A DNA stretch of 64,000 bases from Verrucomicrobiota bacterium (GTDB lineage: Bacteria > Verrucomicrobiota > Verrucomicrobiia > Opitutales > Opitutaceae): assembly GCA_023433275.1 (NCBI GenBank), contig JAEZDN010000167.1:1-64000 (forward strand). Reading direction: 5' to 3'. Under the pieces are notes generated by a model. The model did no database searches. It was not told the origin of the DNA and saw only the letters and a program-made list of their open reading frames with translations. The translations under genes were made by a program, and so were the position numbers. Shown here piece after piece: positions 43,277 to 51,693 of this stretch. Numbering within the stretch: position 1 is the stretch's first letter; each line of letters begins with the position of its first letter.

Positions 43277-43864
43277 GTGAAATTATTCGTCCTCAGTATC
43301 CTTTTCTTGTTTCACGCGTCCCGGGCGTTGACCGCAGAGTCTTCAAATATCGTCGCATCCGTAAAGTTGATCGGCCGTACCACTAATGACGTGCAGTCAT
43401 TTGTGTCCAGCAATGCCCTCATGGCATCTCCTCCGGAGCACATAGGCAAAAACTCGATAAACTATATTCAGCGTGACAGGGATAAGGAAATCCAACTAAC
43501 CATTTCACTCGAGGATGGGAAAGTTAGTAATGTTTCATGGTGGTTCAGAGGGAATGTGAACAATGGCGTCGACCTCGCCAAATTTCAGAAAGCGATTGCG
43601 ACGGATCTCAAGGCGTCCGGGTTTGAAGACAGGGAACCTGCATTTGGTTTCAATGGAGTCACTCTTTTCGGGGATTTGCTGGTAGCACCCGGACAGAATG
43701 AAGCATTTGTTCTATCAAGACTCGCGCAAACAGGAACCCGAACCCTAGTGGAGCTTCATCTGGAAATTCCGCTCATGGGGAGCGCGGCCAATTCTTCGTT
43801 TGCGCTGTGGATTTCCATTAGTGCCAATGCGGATCTTGATTCGAACAAAGCCGCGCTTCACTGA
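43277..43864 (+). CDS. Low-G+C cassette gene 3: exported protein of unknown function
   Basis: The 195-residue product starts at GTG 43277 with a signal peptide (MKLFVLSILFLFHASRALTA). The rest is a single mixed alpha/beta domain (DKEIQLTISLEDGKVSNVSW, FRGNVNNGVDLAKFQKAIAT, TRTLVELHLEIPLMGSAANS), without Cys. No family recognised. It is separated from the next gene by two bases only, so they must be cotranscribed. Composition is again low: 23 G+C of 60 at 43441-43500. Confidence 0.72.
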   Translation: MKLFVLSILFLFHASRALTAESSNIVASVKLIGRTTNDVQSFVSSNALMASPPEHIGKNSINYIQRDRDKEIQLTISLEDGKVSNVSWWFRGNVNNGVDLAKFQKAIATDLKASGFEDREPAFGFNGVTLFGDLLVAPGQNEAFVLSRLAQTGTRTLVELHLEIPLMGSAANSSFALWISISANADLDSNKAALH

Positions 43865-43866
43865 AA

Positions 43867-44535
43867 TTGATCTACTTGCATTCGAAAATTGCACGCCTTG
43901 CAGCCTTGATCGGGATTCTTGGGTGGGTAATCCCGGAGTGCCATGGCACACTTAGGTTCGAATTGCCGATATTGGAACTTTCGTTGCCGGTAGATGTGCA
44001 TCAGGCTTCGGCTTCATTTCCTTTCATCAACGCTGGCGAGTCTCCTATCAGAATCCTACGAATCGATACGGAATGTGACTGTTCATATGCTTTTGCTAGC
44101 CCCGACCGGTTAGCATTTGGACAATCTGGAGAGGTGGTTTTGCAGTTTCGCGCGCGCAAGCGCCATGGTACCGAGACAATACGGGCCACAGTTGTTACCG
44201 ATGGCGGTGGAAGCCATGATATTTCCGTAATCACAAAGCTGAAATCGTATATTGAAGCCGACCCGGAGTCACTTGTATGGAAAAAGGACGAAGCTCGTGA
44301 GCCGAAGGAGTTCACGATCAGAAGTACTGGATTAGGTAAGCTTCGATTTACCAAGGCGACAGCAACATCAGGCGCGCAGGCCGATCTTATATCAGATGGA
44401 ACTCACCAAATGATTCGCGTCCAAGTTACCCCGCCCGCAGGCAAAAAGCCGTTTCGCGGCGGCGTGCTGCTAATTGCTGCGGTCGAAGAAACCGGCGAAA
44501 CCAAAATGTACGACTTACATGTGCGAGGCGAATGA
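43867..44535 (+). CDS. Low-G+C cassette gene 4: exported DUF1573-type (Ig-like) protein
   Basis: The 222-residue product starts at TTG 43867 with a hydrophobic export segment (IARLAALIGILGWVIPECHG). A DUF1573-type immunoglobulin-like domain follows: SASFPFINAGESPIRILRID then TECDCSYAFASPDRLAFGQS, in which ECDCS takes the place of the usual SCGCT, and GEVVLQFRARKRHGTETIRA. A second Ig-like half follows (ESLVWKKDEAREPKEFTIRS). DUF1573 proteins occur in Bacteroidetes, Planctomycetes and Verrucomicrobia, are exported and mostly uncharacterised. It ends the cassette; a TGA at 44533. Confidence 0.78.
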   Translation: MIYLHSKIARLAALIGILGWVIPECHGTLRFELPILELSLPVDVHQASASFPFINAGESPIRILRIDTECDCSYAFASPDRLAFGQSGEVVLQFRARKRHGTETIRATVVTDGGGSHDISVITKLKSYIEADPESLVWKKDEAREPKEFTIRSTGLGKLRFTKATATSGAQADLISDGTHQMIRVQVTPPAGKKPFRGGVLLIAAVEETGETKMYDLHVRGE

Positions 44536-44844
44536 CGCGGCGCCTGCTTCAGCCGGCGCATGGAGTGCAGTCGAATCGATCTAGCCCAAAGTTTACAGGG
44601 TTTCCAAGCGAACCCTACACACCCCATCGCTCCGGGCCACCTGCTCATAAATGTCAGTCAAGGCATCGCGTCCGAATGACCCCCTGGGGCGCATCCATGC
44701 AGAGGAGGTGTGGCGAATGACATCAAGGCGCCGGAAAGGAGCGGCTTCGCCGCAAGCCGCTGAGCTCGACACGTTCACTTTTCAGTGCAGGAATTTCTGA
44801 GAGAGTCGTGGTCCCACTGAATGGTTCCGGCTAAAGAGCGTGCC
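44536..44844. other. Intergenic region, hairpins only
   Basis: This 309-base gap separates the cassette from the convergent yihY gene. It holds a perfect hairpin GCGGCTT/AAGCCGC with a 6-base loop (44741-44760) and a sequence CTACACACCCCATCGCTCCG (about 44615-44634) like one end of the palindrome at 23400. Short open frames exist on the minus strand but none has a recognisable product. Confidence 0.5.
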
Positions 44845-46329
44845 CTAGCGGGCGGTCATGGGAAACGGCGCGAAGGTCTGGCTCGGCTGTTGCTCGTCGA
44901 TGAGATCGTCGAGCGATTTGGTGCCGAGGATGGCGGGAAGGGACGCGGCCAGGCTCTGGTGGTAATGGGCAAGCACGGGATCCACGTGCTCGAGGAGGCC
45001 GGCGGTCGGCGCCTCGCCGTAGTTTTCGAAGTCGCGGCGAAATTGCTCGAGGGTGATCTGGTCGAGCGGGCGCGCCGGCTGGTAGCGCAGGTCGTTGGGA
45101 TCGGCGTCGTGGGCGGGGGGCAGCTCCGTGATGAGCTTCATGTCCGAGAGCCGGTTGAGGCTCTCGTTGAGGATCTGGGAGGGCACGCTGATGAGGATGG
45201 CAAGTTCGCTGACGGAGTAGGCGGGAGCCGCGACCTTGAAGCGGCGGGCGATCAACAGCAGCACGACGAGCGACAGGCTCTCGCGGGTGGCGTGGTTGAG
45301 GTTGTGCCAGGCGGTCTGGCTGCTGCGGTAGCGGACGTTCTGCACGGCGTAGGTGATCTGTCCGCCGACCAGCACGAAGAACCAGAAGATATAGAGGCCG
45401 ATCATGAGGACCGGCATGATGCTGACGGAGCCGTAAAGGCTCTTGGAGAGGACCACGCGCTTGAAGTAGAGGAACGCGAGGTAGTTGTTGAGGAAGAGCA
45501 GCGCCGTGACGATGACGGCGCCGATGAGGGCGGCGCCCCAGCGCACGCGGGTGTGGGGCACCAGGCGGTAGAACAGCGTGAGGATGACGATGAGGAGCAG
45601 CACGGAGCCCGAGGGCAGCATCCACACGAAGACGTTCTTGAGCTGGGCGCCGAGCGGGATCTTCTCGAAGAAGACGTTCATGAAGGCGCCGGCGGAGAGC
45701 AGCGTGAGCGAGGCGAAGAAGAGCAGCGCGCCCAGGGTGATGACGCTCCAATAGTACACGATGCGGGCCATCCAACTTCGGCCGCGGCGGACGCCCCAGA
45801 TGTCATTGAAGGTGTTCTCGATCGTGGTGAAGAGGCCGATGACGATCAGGAAAAGCGTGAAGATACCGATGAGCCCGGCGGTGCCGGAGCGGGAGCTGGA
45901 GACGAAATTGCCGAGCAGGCCGACCATTTCCGGCGTGGCGGGGGGAGCGACCTCCGCGCTGTCCTCGGCCGGCGGACGGTTTCGCTCGGCCTGGCCGGCG
46001 CGGTCGTACTGCGCGACCTGCGGCGCGATGAAGCTGATCACGCGATTGACGCCCTGGGCGATGATGGCGGGATCGCTGTTGCCCAGGGCGAAGCCGGAGA
46101 CGAGCACGCTGAGGGCGATCAGGGGCCCGAGCGCGAGGAGCGAGCTGTAGCTCAGCGCGGCGGCCCGGATGGCCACGTGCAACTCATGCAACCCGGATAT
46201 GGTGATGGAAGCGACGCGCAGGAGGGCGTAGGCGCGGTCGCGCGGCGAGCGATCGCGCTTCAGGCCGGCGGCCCAGATATCGTGGGTCCAGAGCCGGTGA
46301 AGCCGGGAGAAGTAGGTCGAGATCGGCAT
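44845..46329 (-). CDS. YihY/virulence factor BrkB family membrane protein
   Basis: The 494-residue product from ATG 46329 (MPISTYFSRLHRLWTHDIWA) has six predicted helices and the YihY pattern: AIRAAALSYSSLLALGPLIA, TIENTFNDIWGVRRGRSWMA, VRWGAALIGAVIVTALLFLN with a YLAFLYFKRV continuation, and LYGSVSIMPVLMIGLYIFWF. A C-terminal cytoplasmic part of about 130 residues with a winged-helix-like segment (YSVSELAILISVPSQILNES) is added, as in other long family members. The role is not established; the old name RNase BN was an error for the E. coli homologue. It follows the GYF_2 gene by 26 bases. Confidence 0.92.
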   Translation of the reverse strand: MPISTYFSRLHRLWTHDIWAAGLKRDRSPRDRAYALLRVASITISGLHELHVAIRAAALSYSSLLALGPLIALSVLVSGFALGNSDPAIIAQGVNRVISFIAPQVAQYDRAGQAERNRPPAEDSAEVAPPATPEMVGLLGNFVSSSRSGTAGLIGIFTLFLIVIGLFTTIENTFNDIWGVRRGRSWMARIVYYWSVITLGALLFFASLTLLSAGAFMNVFFEKIPLGAQLKNVFVWMLPSGSVLLLIVILTLFYRLVPHTRVRWGAALIGAVIVTALLFLNNYLAFLYFKRVVLSKSLYGSVSIMPVLMIGLYIFWFFVLVGGQITYAVQNVRYRSSQTAWHNLNHATRESLSLVVLLLIARRFKVAAPAYSVSELAILISVPSQILNESLNRLSDMKLITELPPAHDADPNDLRYQPARPLDQITLEQFRRDFENYGEAPTAGLLEHVDPVLAHYHQSLAASLPAILGTKSLDDLIDEQQPSQTFAPFPMTAR

Positions 46330-46355
46330 GGGCGAATCGCGGCGCCGGCCGATAT

Positions 46356-47126
46356 TCAGACGTACGCCATGGTGGCGAGCATGGCCATGCCGCCGAGGCC
46401 GAGCAGCGCCGAGACCGCGAGCGGGATGTAGCTCAGGAAAATCGTGCTGAAGTAGAGACCCACGGAGCCGGCGGCGACGGCGATCATCGGCGTGAGCTGG
46501 CCTTGGGCGAGGAACAGGAAGCCGAGGAAGCCGAGTCCGAACACGGCGCGGAAGCGGACGAAGGGGTAAATCTGGATCACGCCGAGGAACAGGAGCACGG
46601 CGATGATCACATCGACGACGCCGAGGATCACGCCGGGAGTCTCCATGATCTTGGAAACATTCATGGCCATGAGGCCCTCGACGCCGGGCAGTACGAGCGC
46701 GACGGCGCTGGCCAGGGAAATGATTGCCGCGGAGCGGGTGCCCCACTGGGCGGCGCTCATCATCATGTCGCCCTTGTCCTTCTTGCCCTTCGTTTCCTCC
46801 GTCATGCCCTCGGCCGCATCGAGGAACTGCTGGACGGTGATGGGCGGGGCGCTGTCGGTCGTTTCCTCGTTGATGGGTTTGAAATCCATCTGCTTGAAGC
46901 CGAGTTTCTTCTTCTCCGGCCACAGCGCGGCCTTCATGGCCTCGTTGCTCGAGAGGAGCAGCCACTGCTCGCTCGTGGCGTCGTAGAAGTAGGTGTCGCG
47001 CGTCACCTGGCCCGCTTCCGCGAGCGAGACGAGCTGGTCGATGGAGAAGGGGCCGCGGGCGTCGGTGTCGTTCACGCCGCGAACGTAATATTCCGGGCCG
47101 GGGTTTTGCGGGGTGCCTCCAGACAT
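46356..47126 (-). CDS. GYF_2-domain membrane protein
   Basis: The 256-residue product has an N-terminal GYF_2 (DUF4339) domain (YYVRGVNDTDARGPFSIDQL, then VTRDTYFYDATSEQWLLLSS), a linker, and four or five membrane helices (AAIISLASAVALVLPGVEGL, GVVDVIIAVLLFLGVIQIYP, AVFGLGFLGFLFLAQGQLTP, LAVSALLGLGGMAMLATMAY). GYF_2 domains are thought to bind peptides or mediate membrane interactions in bacteria; no specific function is known. It sits between argS and yihY, all leftward. Confidence 0.82.
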   Translation of the reverse strand: MSGGTPQNPGPEYYVRGVNDTDARGPFSIDQLVSLAEAGQVTRDTYFYDATSEQWLLLSSNEAMKAALWPEKKKLGFKQMDFKPINEETTDSAPPITVQQFLDAAEGMTEETKGKKDKGDMMMSAAQWGTRSAAIISLASAVALVLPGVEGLMAMNVSKIMETPGVILGVVDVIIAVLLFLGVIQIYPFVRFRAVFGLGFLGFLFLAQGQLTPMIAVAAGSVGLYFSTIFLSYIPLAVSALLGLGGMAMLATMAYV

Positions 47127-47217
47127 GGTGGCGTCATGTTGCGCGGGCGGGGAGGCCCGGCAAGAGCGAAGTCGGTGAAAGAAATCGCAATCGTCGCGGG
47201 GGTCGTCCGCGATCCGA

Positions 47218-48969
47218 TTACATCCGCTCGAGCGTGCGCAGACCCAGCAGGTGGAGACCGGTCTCGAGCGTGATGAGCGTGCGGTGGCAGAGGAGCAGGC
47301 GGCCGGCGCGGATGGCCGGATCGTCCACGATCACCTTGTCCGCGGCGTAGAAGGCGCTGTAGGCCCCGGCGAGTTCGAACAGGTAGAGGCAGAGGAAATG
47401 GGGGCGGAGCTGGGAGCCGGCGAGCTGGACCGCGTCGGAGAATTGCACCAGCTTGCGGGCGAGCGCGAGTTCCTGGGCGGTCTGCGGCGCGTGGGCGCCG
47501 GCCACGGGCGGCGCCGCCGGATCAAGCCCGGCCTTGCGGAAAATGGAGCGGACGCGCGTGACGGCGTAGAGGAGGTAGGGAGCGGTGTTGCCTTCGAGGG
47601 AAAGCATCTTGTCCCAGGCGAAAACGTAGTTGCTGCTGCGGTTCTGGGCGAGGTCGGCGTACTGCACGGCGCCAACACCGACGGCACGCGCGATTTCCCG
47701 GCGCTCGGCCTCGGGCAGGTCGGGACTTTTTTCGCTGACGAGCGCGTAGGCCCGTTCCTCGGCCTCGTCGAGCAGGGCCTTGAGCTTGATCACCCCGCCG
47801 TCGCGGGTCTTGAGCGCTTTGCCATCCTCGCCGGTGACGGCGCCGAAGGTGACGTGGTGCAGTTCGGGGACGCGATAGCCCTTGGCCGCGAACCATTTTC
47901 TGACCGTGAGGAAAAGCTGCTCGAAGTGATCCGCCTGGCGGAAATCGGTGACCACGACGATGCCATCGGCCTGGAAATGCTCGGCGCGGTAAAGGGCGGT
48001 GGCGAGGTCGGTCGAGGCGTAATTGCTCGCGCCGTCGGCCTTGCGGATGAGGAACGGTTGTTTCGCGAAGCGCGGGTGTTCCGGGTGAAACACGACCAGG
48101 GCGCCCTCGCTGGTTTCGGCGAGATGGGTCTCGGTGAGTTCGCGGTAGATGCGCTCGACCTTGTCGTTGTAGAACGATTCGCCGAGGTTGTGGTCGAAGA
48201 CGATGCCGAGGCGGTCGTAGATCTGTTGAAAGGCGGCGAGGCTGACGTCGGAGAATTTTTTCCAAAGCGCGACATTTTGCGGGTCGCCGGACTGCAGTTT
48301 GACGAGTTCACGGCGCGCTTCCTCGAGTTCGGGCGAGCCATCGGGCGTGGCCGCGTGCCCGAGCTTGTAGAGGCGTTCGAGTTCCTCGATGGGTTCGGCG
48401 AGCAGCGCGGCCTCGTCGGCCCAGCGCTTGTAGCCGTAGATGAGCTTGCCGAATTGCGTGCCCCAGTCGCCGAGATGATTGTCGCGGATGACCCGGGCGC
48501 CGGTGAACGTCAGCAGGCGGCAGATGGCCTCGCCGATGACAGCGGAGCGCAGGTGGCCGACATGCATTTGTTTCGCCGTGTTGGGCGACGAGTAGTCGAC
48601 GACCCAGGTCTGGCCCGCGTGGGCGGCGGAGGCGCCGGCCCGGAGGTGTTCCTCCGAATCGTGCGCCTGGAGCCAGGCGAGGAGGGTGCCGGGTTTGAGG
48701 CGAAAATTGATGAATCCGGGACCGGCCAGGGAAACGTCGAAGTTGCCGGTGAGGTTCGCGTCCAGGCGGTCGACGAATTGCTGCGCGAGCGCGCGCGGGT
48801 TCTGTTTTTGACGTTTGGCGAAGGCGAGGGCGCCGTTGGCTTGGAAATCGCCGTGCGCGGGGTCGGCCACGCGGATTTCGGGGTCGAACCCGGCTCCCAG
48901 GCCCAGCTGATCGGAGACGGCTCGCAGGCTCGCATCGAGATGGGCGGCGACGTTAAAAGGCAGAGACAT
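47218..48969 (-). CDS. argS: Arginyl-tRNA synthetase
   Basis: ArgRS charges tRNA-Arg. The 583-residue product from ATG 48969 (MSLPFNVAAHLDASL) has the N-terminal Add-1 domain, the class I signature SPNTAKQMHVGHLRSAVIGE (HVGH form of HIGH), RDNHLGDWGTQFG, the motif FRQADHFEQLFLTVRKW, GVVTGEDGKALKTRDGG-like region (FGAVTGEDGKALKTRDGG) and a DALR anticodon-binding end (AYSAFYAADKVIV ... RTLERM). A start 14 codons upstream is possible. It is divergent from the phosphorylase gene at 49177; the 207-base gap must hold both promoters. Confidence 0.96.
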   Translation of the reverse strand: MSLPFNVAAHLDASLRAVSDQLGLGAGFDPEIRVADPAHGDFQANGALAFAKRQKQNPRALAQQFVDRLDANLTGNFDVSLAGPGFINFRLKPGTLLAWLQAHDSEEHLRAGASAAHAGQTWVVDYSSPNTAKQMHVGHLRSAVIGEAICRLLTFTGARVIRDNHLGDWGTQFGKLIYGYKRWADEAALLAEPIEELERLYKLGHAATPDGSPELEEARRELVKLQSGDPQNVALWKKFSDVSLAAFQQIYDRLGIVFDHNLGESFYNDKVERIYRELTETHLAETSEGALVVFHPEHPRFAKQPFLIRKADGASNYASTDLATALYRAEHFQADGIVVVTDFRQADHFEQLFLTVRKWFAAKGYRVPELHHVTFGAVTGEDGKALKTRDGGVIKLKALLDEAEERAYALVSEKSPDLPEAERREIARAVGVGAVQYADLAQNRSSNYVFAWDKMLSLEGNTAPYLLYAVTRVRSIFRKAGLDPAAPPVAGAHAPQTAQELALARKLVQFSDAVQLAGSQLRPHFLCLYLFELAGAYSAFYAADKVIVDDPAIRAGRLLLCHRTLITLETGLHLLGLRTLERM

Positions 48970-49176
48970 CCGGCGATTGAGGAATTGCGCTTGGCTTTGA
49001 GCAAGAAGCATTTTCGCGGGTCGGCGATGGAGGACCCGACCCGACGAAATACGGGCTACTTTGGCGCATTATCCGACCATATACCGGGATTTAAGGCTCG
49101 ACAAAATCGGCAAAACTCATTGCCTCTCCGAACTTTGCGCCGCAAGGCGCCGCCCAAGTACATTTCAGAGACTTCC

Positions 49177-50523
49177 ATGAGAAAACGTCCCATTCCCACC
49201 CGCCGGTTCATCAAGCCCTCGTTTACTTCCCTGATTGAGAAGAAGCGCGATGGCCAGGAATTCACGCAGGAGGAGATCCGTTACATCATCGACTCCACGC
49301 TCGATGAGGAAATGCCCAAGCACCAGCAGGCCGCCCTGCTGATGGCGATTTTCTTCGCCAACATGTCCGCCCAGGAGACGGCGGTCCTCACCGAGGAAAT
49401 GATGCTTTCCGGCGAAGTCATCGATTTGTCTCATATCGCCAAGCCCAAGATCGACAAGTATTCGACCGGCGGCGTGGGCGACAAGACGGCGCTGGTGCTG
49501 GCCCCGCTCGCGATGGCGAGCGGTGTGGTGGTGCCCATGATGTGCGGCGTGGAGCAGGAATTTGTCATCACGACGCTCGAGAAGCTCTCGGCGGTCCCTG
49601 GTTTCAAGAGCCACATGTCGATCCAGCATTTCCAGGACCAGCTGGCCCGGATCGGCGGGGCGATCGCCGAGCAGAGCCCGGAGCTCGCCCCGGCTGACAA
49701 GATCTTCTACGACCTGCGCCTCGAGACCGGCACGATCCCAAGCCTTCCGCTCATCACGGGCAGCGTGCTCTCCAAGAAACTCGCCGAGGGCGCCGAGGGC
49801 CTCGTGATCGACGTGAAGTGGGGCAACGGTTCCTTCATCAAGGATCTCGAGCAGGCCAAGCAACTGGCGCGTTCCATGACCCGCGTGGGTCGCTCGATGA
49901 AGCGCCGCTGCGTCGCGCTCGTCACCGATATGAACCAGCCGCTGGGCGACACGGTCGGCACGGCGCTGGAAATCAAGGAAGCCATCGCGCTGCTGAAGGG
50001 CGAAGGTCCCGAGGACATGAAGGAGCTCGTGCTCAAGCTCGGCATGGAGATCGTGCGCCTCGCCGGCGTCGCGGGCTCCACGCTCTCGGCCAAGCAGACG
50101 GTGCAGCGACACCTGACCGACGGGTCCGCCTTGGAGAAGTTCAAGGACATGGTTCGCGCCCAGGGCGGCGACACCACCTTCATCGATCACCCGGAGAAAT
50201 TCCCGACCGCGCGCCATATTCGCAAGCTGCCGGCCCCGAAGCGCGGCTACGTGCACACGATCAATGCGGCGATGATTGCCAAGGGCGTCTCGTTGCTCGG
50301 CGCCGGCAAGGATGCCGCGCACCACCACAAGATCGACTACGCCGTCGGCGTGTCGGAAATCAAGAAGGTTGGCACGCAGGTGAAACAGGGCGAGCCCCTG
50401 ATGATGATCCACTATAACGACGAGGCGAAGCTCGAGCAGGCGCTGAATTACTTTAAGGATGCCTATCGTCTGGCGCCGAAGCGTCCGATCCCGCCGCCGC
50501 TCGTGGTCGAGCGCGTGGCCTGA
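49177..50523 (+). CDS. Pyrimidine-nucleoside/thymidine phosphorylase
   Basis: The 448-residue product from ATG 49177 catalyses phosphorolysis of thymidine and/or uridine. It has the N-terminal alpha domain (SLIEKKRDGQEFTQEEIRYI), the phosphate-binding signature KYSTGGVGDKTALVLAPLAM, SAVPGFKSHMSIQHFQDQLA, the pyrimidine-site region VKWGNGSFIKDLEQAKQLAR, and the C-terminal alpha/beta domain from about residue 340 (GYVHTINAAMIAKGVSLLGA, DYAVGVSEIKKVGTQVKQGE). Whether it is deoA or pdp type cannot be told. It is followed by a strong terminator. The frame is open to 47251 upstream; that part is antisense to argS and not a gene. Confidence 0.94.
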   Translation: MRKRPIPTRRFIKPSFTSLIEKKRDGQEFTQEEIRYIIDSTLDEEMPKHQQAALLMAIFFANMSAQETAVLTEEMMLSGEVIDLSHIAKPKIDKYSTGGVGDKTALVLAPLAMASGVVVPMMCGVEQEFVITTLEKLSAVPGFKSHMSIQHFQDQLARIGGAIAEQSPELAPADKIFYDLRLETGTIPSLPLITGSVLSKKLAEGAEGLVIDVKWGNGSFIKDLEQAKQLARSMTRVGRSMKRRCVALVTDMNQPLGDTVGTALEIKEAIALLKGEGPEDMKELVLKLGMEIVRLAGVAGSTLSAKQTVQRHLTDGSALEKFKDMVRAQGGDTTFIDHPEKFPTARHIRKLPAPKRGYVHTINAAMIAKGVSLLGAGKDAAHHHKIDYAVGVSEIKKVGTQVKQGEPLMMIHYNDEAKLEQALNYFKDAYRLAPKRPIPPPLVVERVA

Positions 50524-50549
50524 CGCGCAAGTCGACGAGCTGTTTTTCG

Positions 50550-50580
50550 AGGCCGGTCCCGGAAGGGGCCGGCCTTTTTG
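50550..50580 (+). terminator. Intrinsic terminator of the pyrimidine phosphorylase gene
   Basis: AGGCCGGTCCC and GGGGCCGGCCT form an 11-bp stem (one G-T) with a 4-base loop, followed by TTTTTG. It starts 27 bases after the stop codon. Confidence 0.9.
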
Positions 50581-50680
50581 TTGGAGGGAAATGAAGGCGT
50601 TCCGTGGGCGGCCAGGTTGGGCGGGCCTGCAAATTTCCGGTCACGTTCGAATTCCGGGTAACCGATTCCTTCTTCCGCGC

Positions 50681-50851
50681 CGTTATGCTGAGCGTAGCGA
50701 AGGATCCACGGAGTCGGCGCACGTCCGTCCTTTCTCTTGGATCCTTCGCTTCGCTCAGGATGACGGTGGCGGGAATATCTTGTGCTCTCCAGAGTTCATC
50801 TCCGGTTACTATGCGACCGCCCGGCGGTTGCGCCCGGTCTCAGGATGACGG
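50681..50851. repeat. Dispersed ~170-bp repeat, copy 2
   Basis: It begins GTTATGCTGAGCGTAGCGAA and carries CACGGAGTCGGCGCACGTCC, GATCCTTCGCTTCGCTCAGG, GGTGGCGGG, CTCTCCAGAGTTCATCTCCG, GCGACCGCCCGGCGGTTGCG and CTCAGGATGACG, in the same order as copies at 26981 and 54210. A degenerate piece (TTCTCCGCAGTTTATG, AAACCGCCCGGCGGTTTCGC) follows at about 50865-50927, so the tail may be partly duplicated. The 500 bases between the terminator and the next gene hold no gene. Confidence 0.85.
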
Positions 50852-51078
50852 AGGGATATGTTTCCATTCTCCGCAGTTTATGCCCCACGCATCGCGCAAA
50901 CCGCCCGGCGGTTTCGCGTTCTCTCGACAAAGCGGCGAGTTTGATTTCACCATCGGTAGGATGCGTTGCGGTCGTTCAAGGTTGGGGAATCGAGTCCCGT
51001 CCACGGAGGTCGGGGAGCTGCGGGGGTAGGTATGCGCCCCATGGCGGTGGCCCGGCAATCGAGTATCTTCCGGAGCGT

Positions 51079-51252
51079 ATGAACCTGAGCTATATCCTTT
51101 CGGTCCTTTGGTTCATCCTGTGGATCGTGGCTTTGGTAGACTGCGTCCGGAGCAACAATTCGAACAAGGTGGTTTGGATCATCGTGATCATTCTGCTGCC
51201 GTTCCTCGGCTCGATCCTCTATTTCCTCTTTGGCAAGAATTCCCGCGCCTGA
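51079..51252 (+). CDS. Small PLDc_N-type membrane protein
   Basis: The 57-residue product MNLSYILSVLWFILWIVALV.. has two membrane helices separated by CVRSNNSNKVVW, matching the PLDc_N (phospholipase D N-terminal) domain pattern VWIIVIILLPFLGSILYFLF. Such free-standing small proteins are common and of unknown role. The ATG at 51079 is preceded by CGGAG. A terminator follows. Confidence 0.85.
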   Translation: MNLSYILSVLWFILWIVALVDCVRSNNSNKVVWIIVIILLPFLGSILYFLFGKNSRA

Positions 51253-51276
51253 TTGCGGGAATCTTTGGTCCACCCG

Positions 51277-51310
51277 GCCGGCCCCGCTGATGGGGCCGGC
51301 TGCCAATTTT
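51277..51310 (+). terminator. Intrinsic terminator
   Basis: GCCGGCCCC and GGGGCCGGC form a perfect 9-bp stem with a 6-base loop, followed by TGCCAATTTT. It can serve the small membrane protein gene and possibly the convergent sigma-factor operon that ends at 51325. Confidence 0.75.
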
Positions 51311-51324
51311 ATGGAGGCGCAAAC

Positions 51325-51693
51325 TTACGGCCGGAGCAATCGCTGCCAGCGGTGGCGAAAGGCAAACCAAAGGGAGAGGACGGCGAGCGCCAGCGCGAGC
51401 GGCGTGGCCACCGTGTGCGCCAGGTCCTCGGCGAGCGGGTTCGGGGCGGAAAGTGCCGGGAGGAGGATGTCCCCTTTGACCATCGCGAGCGCCACCACTC
51501 CCAAGCCGGCACCGGCCCCGACTGCGCACGCCCACACGCGTGACGAAACCGGCGCGGGTGGGGGCGGAAGGGCGGCAAGCACACGGTGCGAGAAGCCGTG
51601 GTCGGGCAGGGGGGGCAGCGCGGTCCCCGAGCGGAGCCAGGCTTCGAGCGCGGGGTCGTCGGGCGGGGTCGGGTTCAGGTCTGCGGGTTCCAT
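51325..51693 (-). CDS. Putative anti-sigma factor-like membrane protein
   Basis: The 122-residue product (MEPADLNPTPPDDPALEAWL from ATG 51693) has a short cytoplasmic N-terminal part with LPDHGFSHRVLAALPPPP, and two membrane segments (VWACAVGAGAGLGVVALAMV, TVATPLALALAVLSLWFAFR). It overlaps the end of the ECF sigma gene by 19 bases, the usual place for an anti-sigma factor. It lacks the zinc-binding HxxxCxxC motif, so the assignment rests on position and topology. Confidence 0.7.
   Translation of the reverse strand: MEPADLNPTPPDDPALEAWLRSGTALPPLPDHGFSHRVLAALPPPPAPVSSRVWACAVGAGAGLGVVALAMVKGDILLPALSAPNPLAEDLAHTVATPLALALAVLSLWFAFRHRWQRLLRP

Noticed and set aside
44593..44778. Minus-strand open frame of 61 codons between the cassette and yihY
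   Set aside because: No recognisable product, no ribosome-binding site, and it lies over a hairpin. A remnant of a lost gene is possible but cannot be supported.
47251..49176. A very long open frame on the plus strand continuous with the pyrimidine phosphorylase (about 1,090 codons in all)
   Set aside because: Its first 640 codons are antisense to argS, with compositionally biased Gly/Val/Glu-rich sequence and no domain. High G+C makes such shadows common. The real gene starts at 49177.
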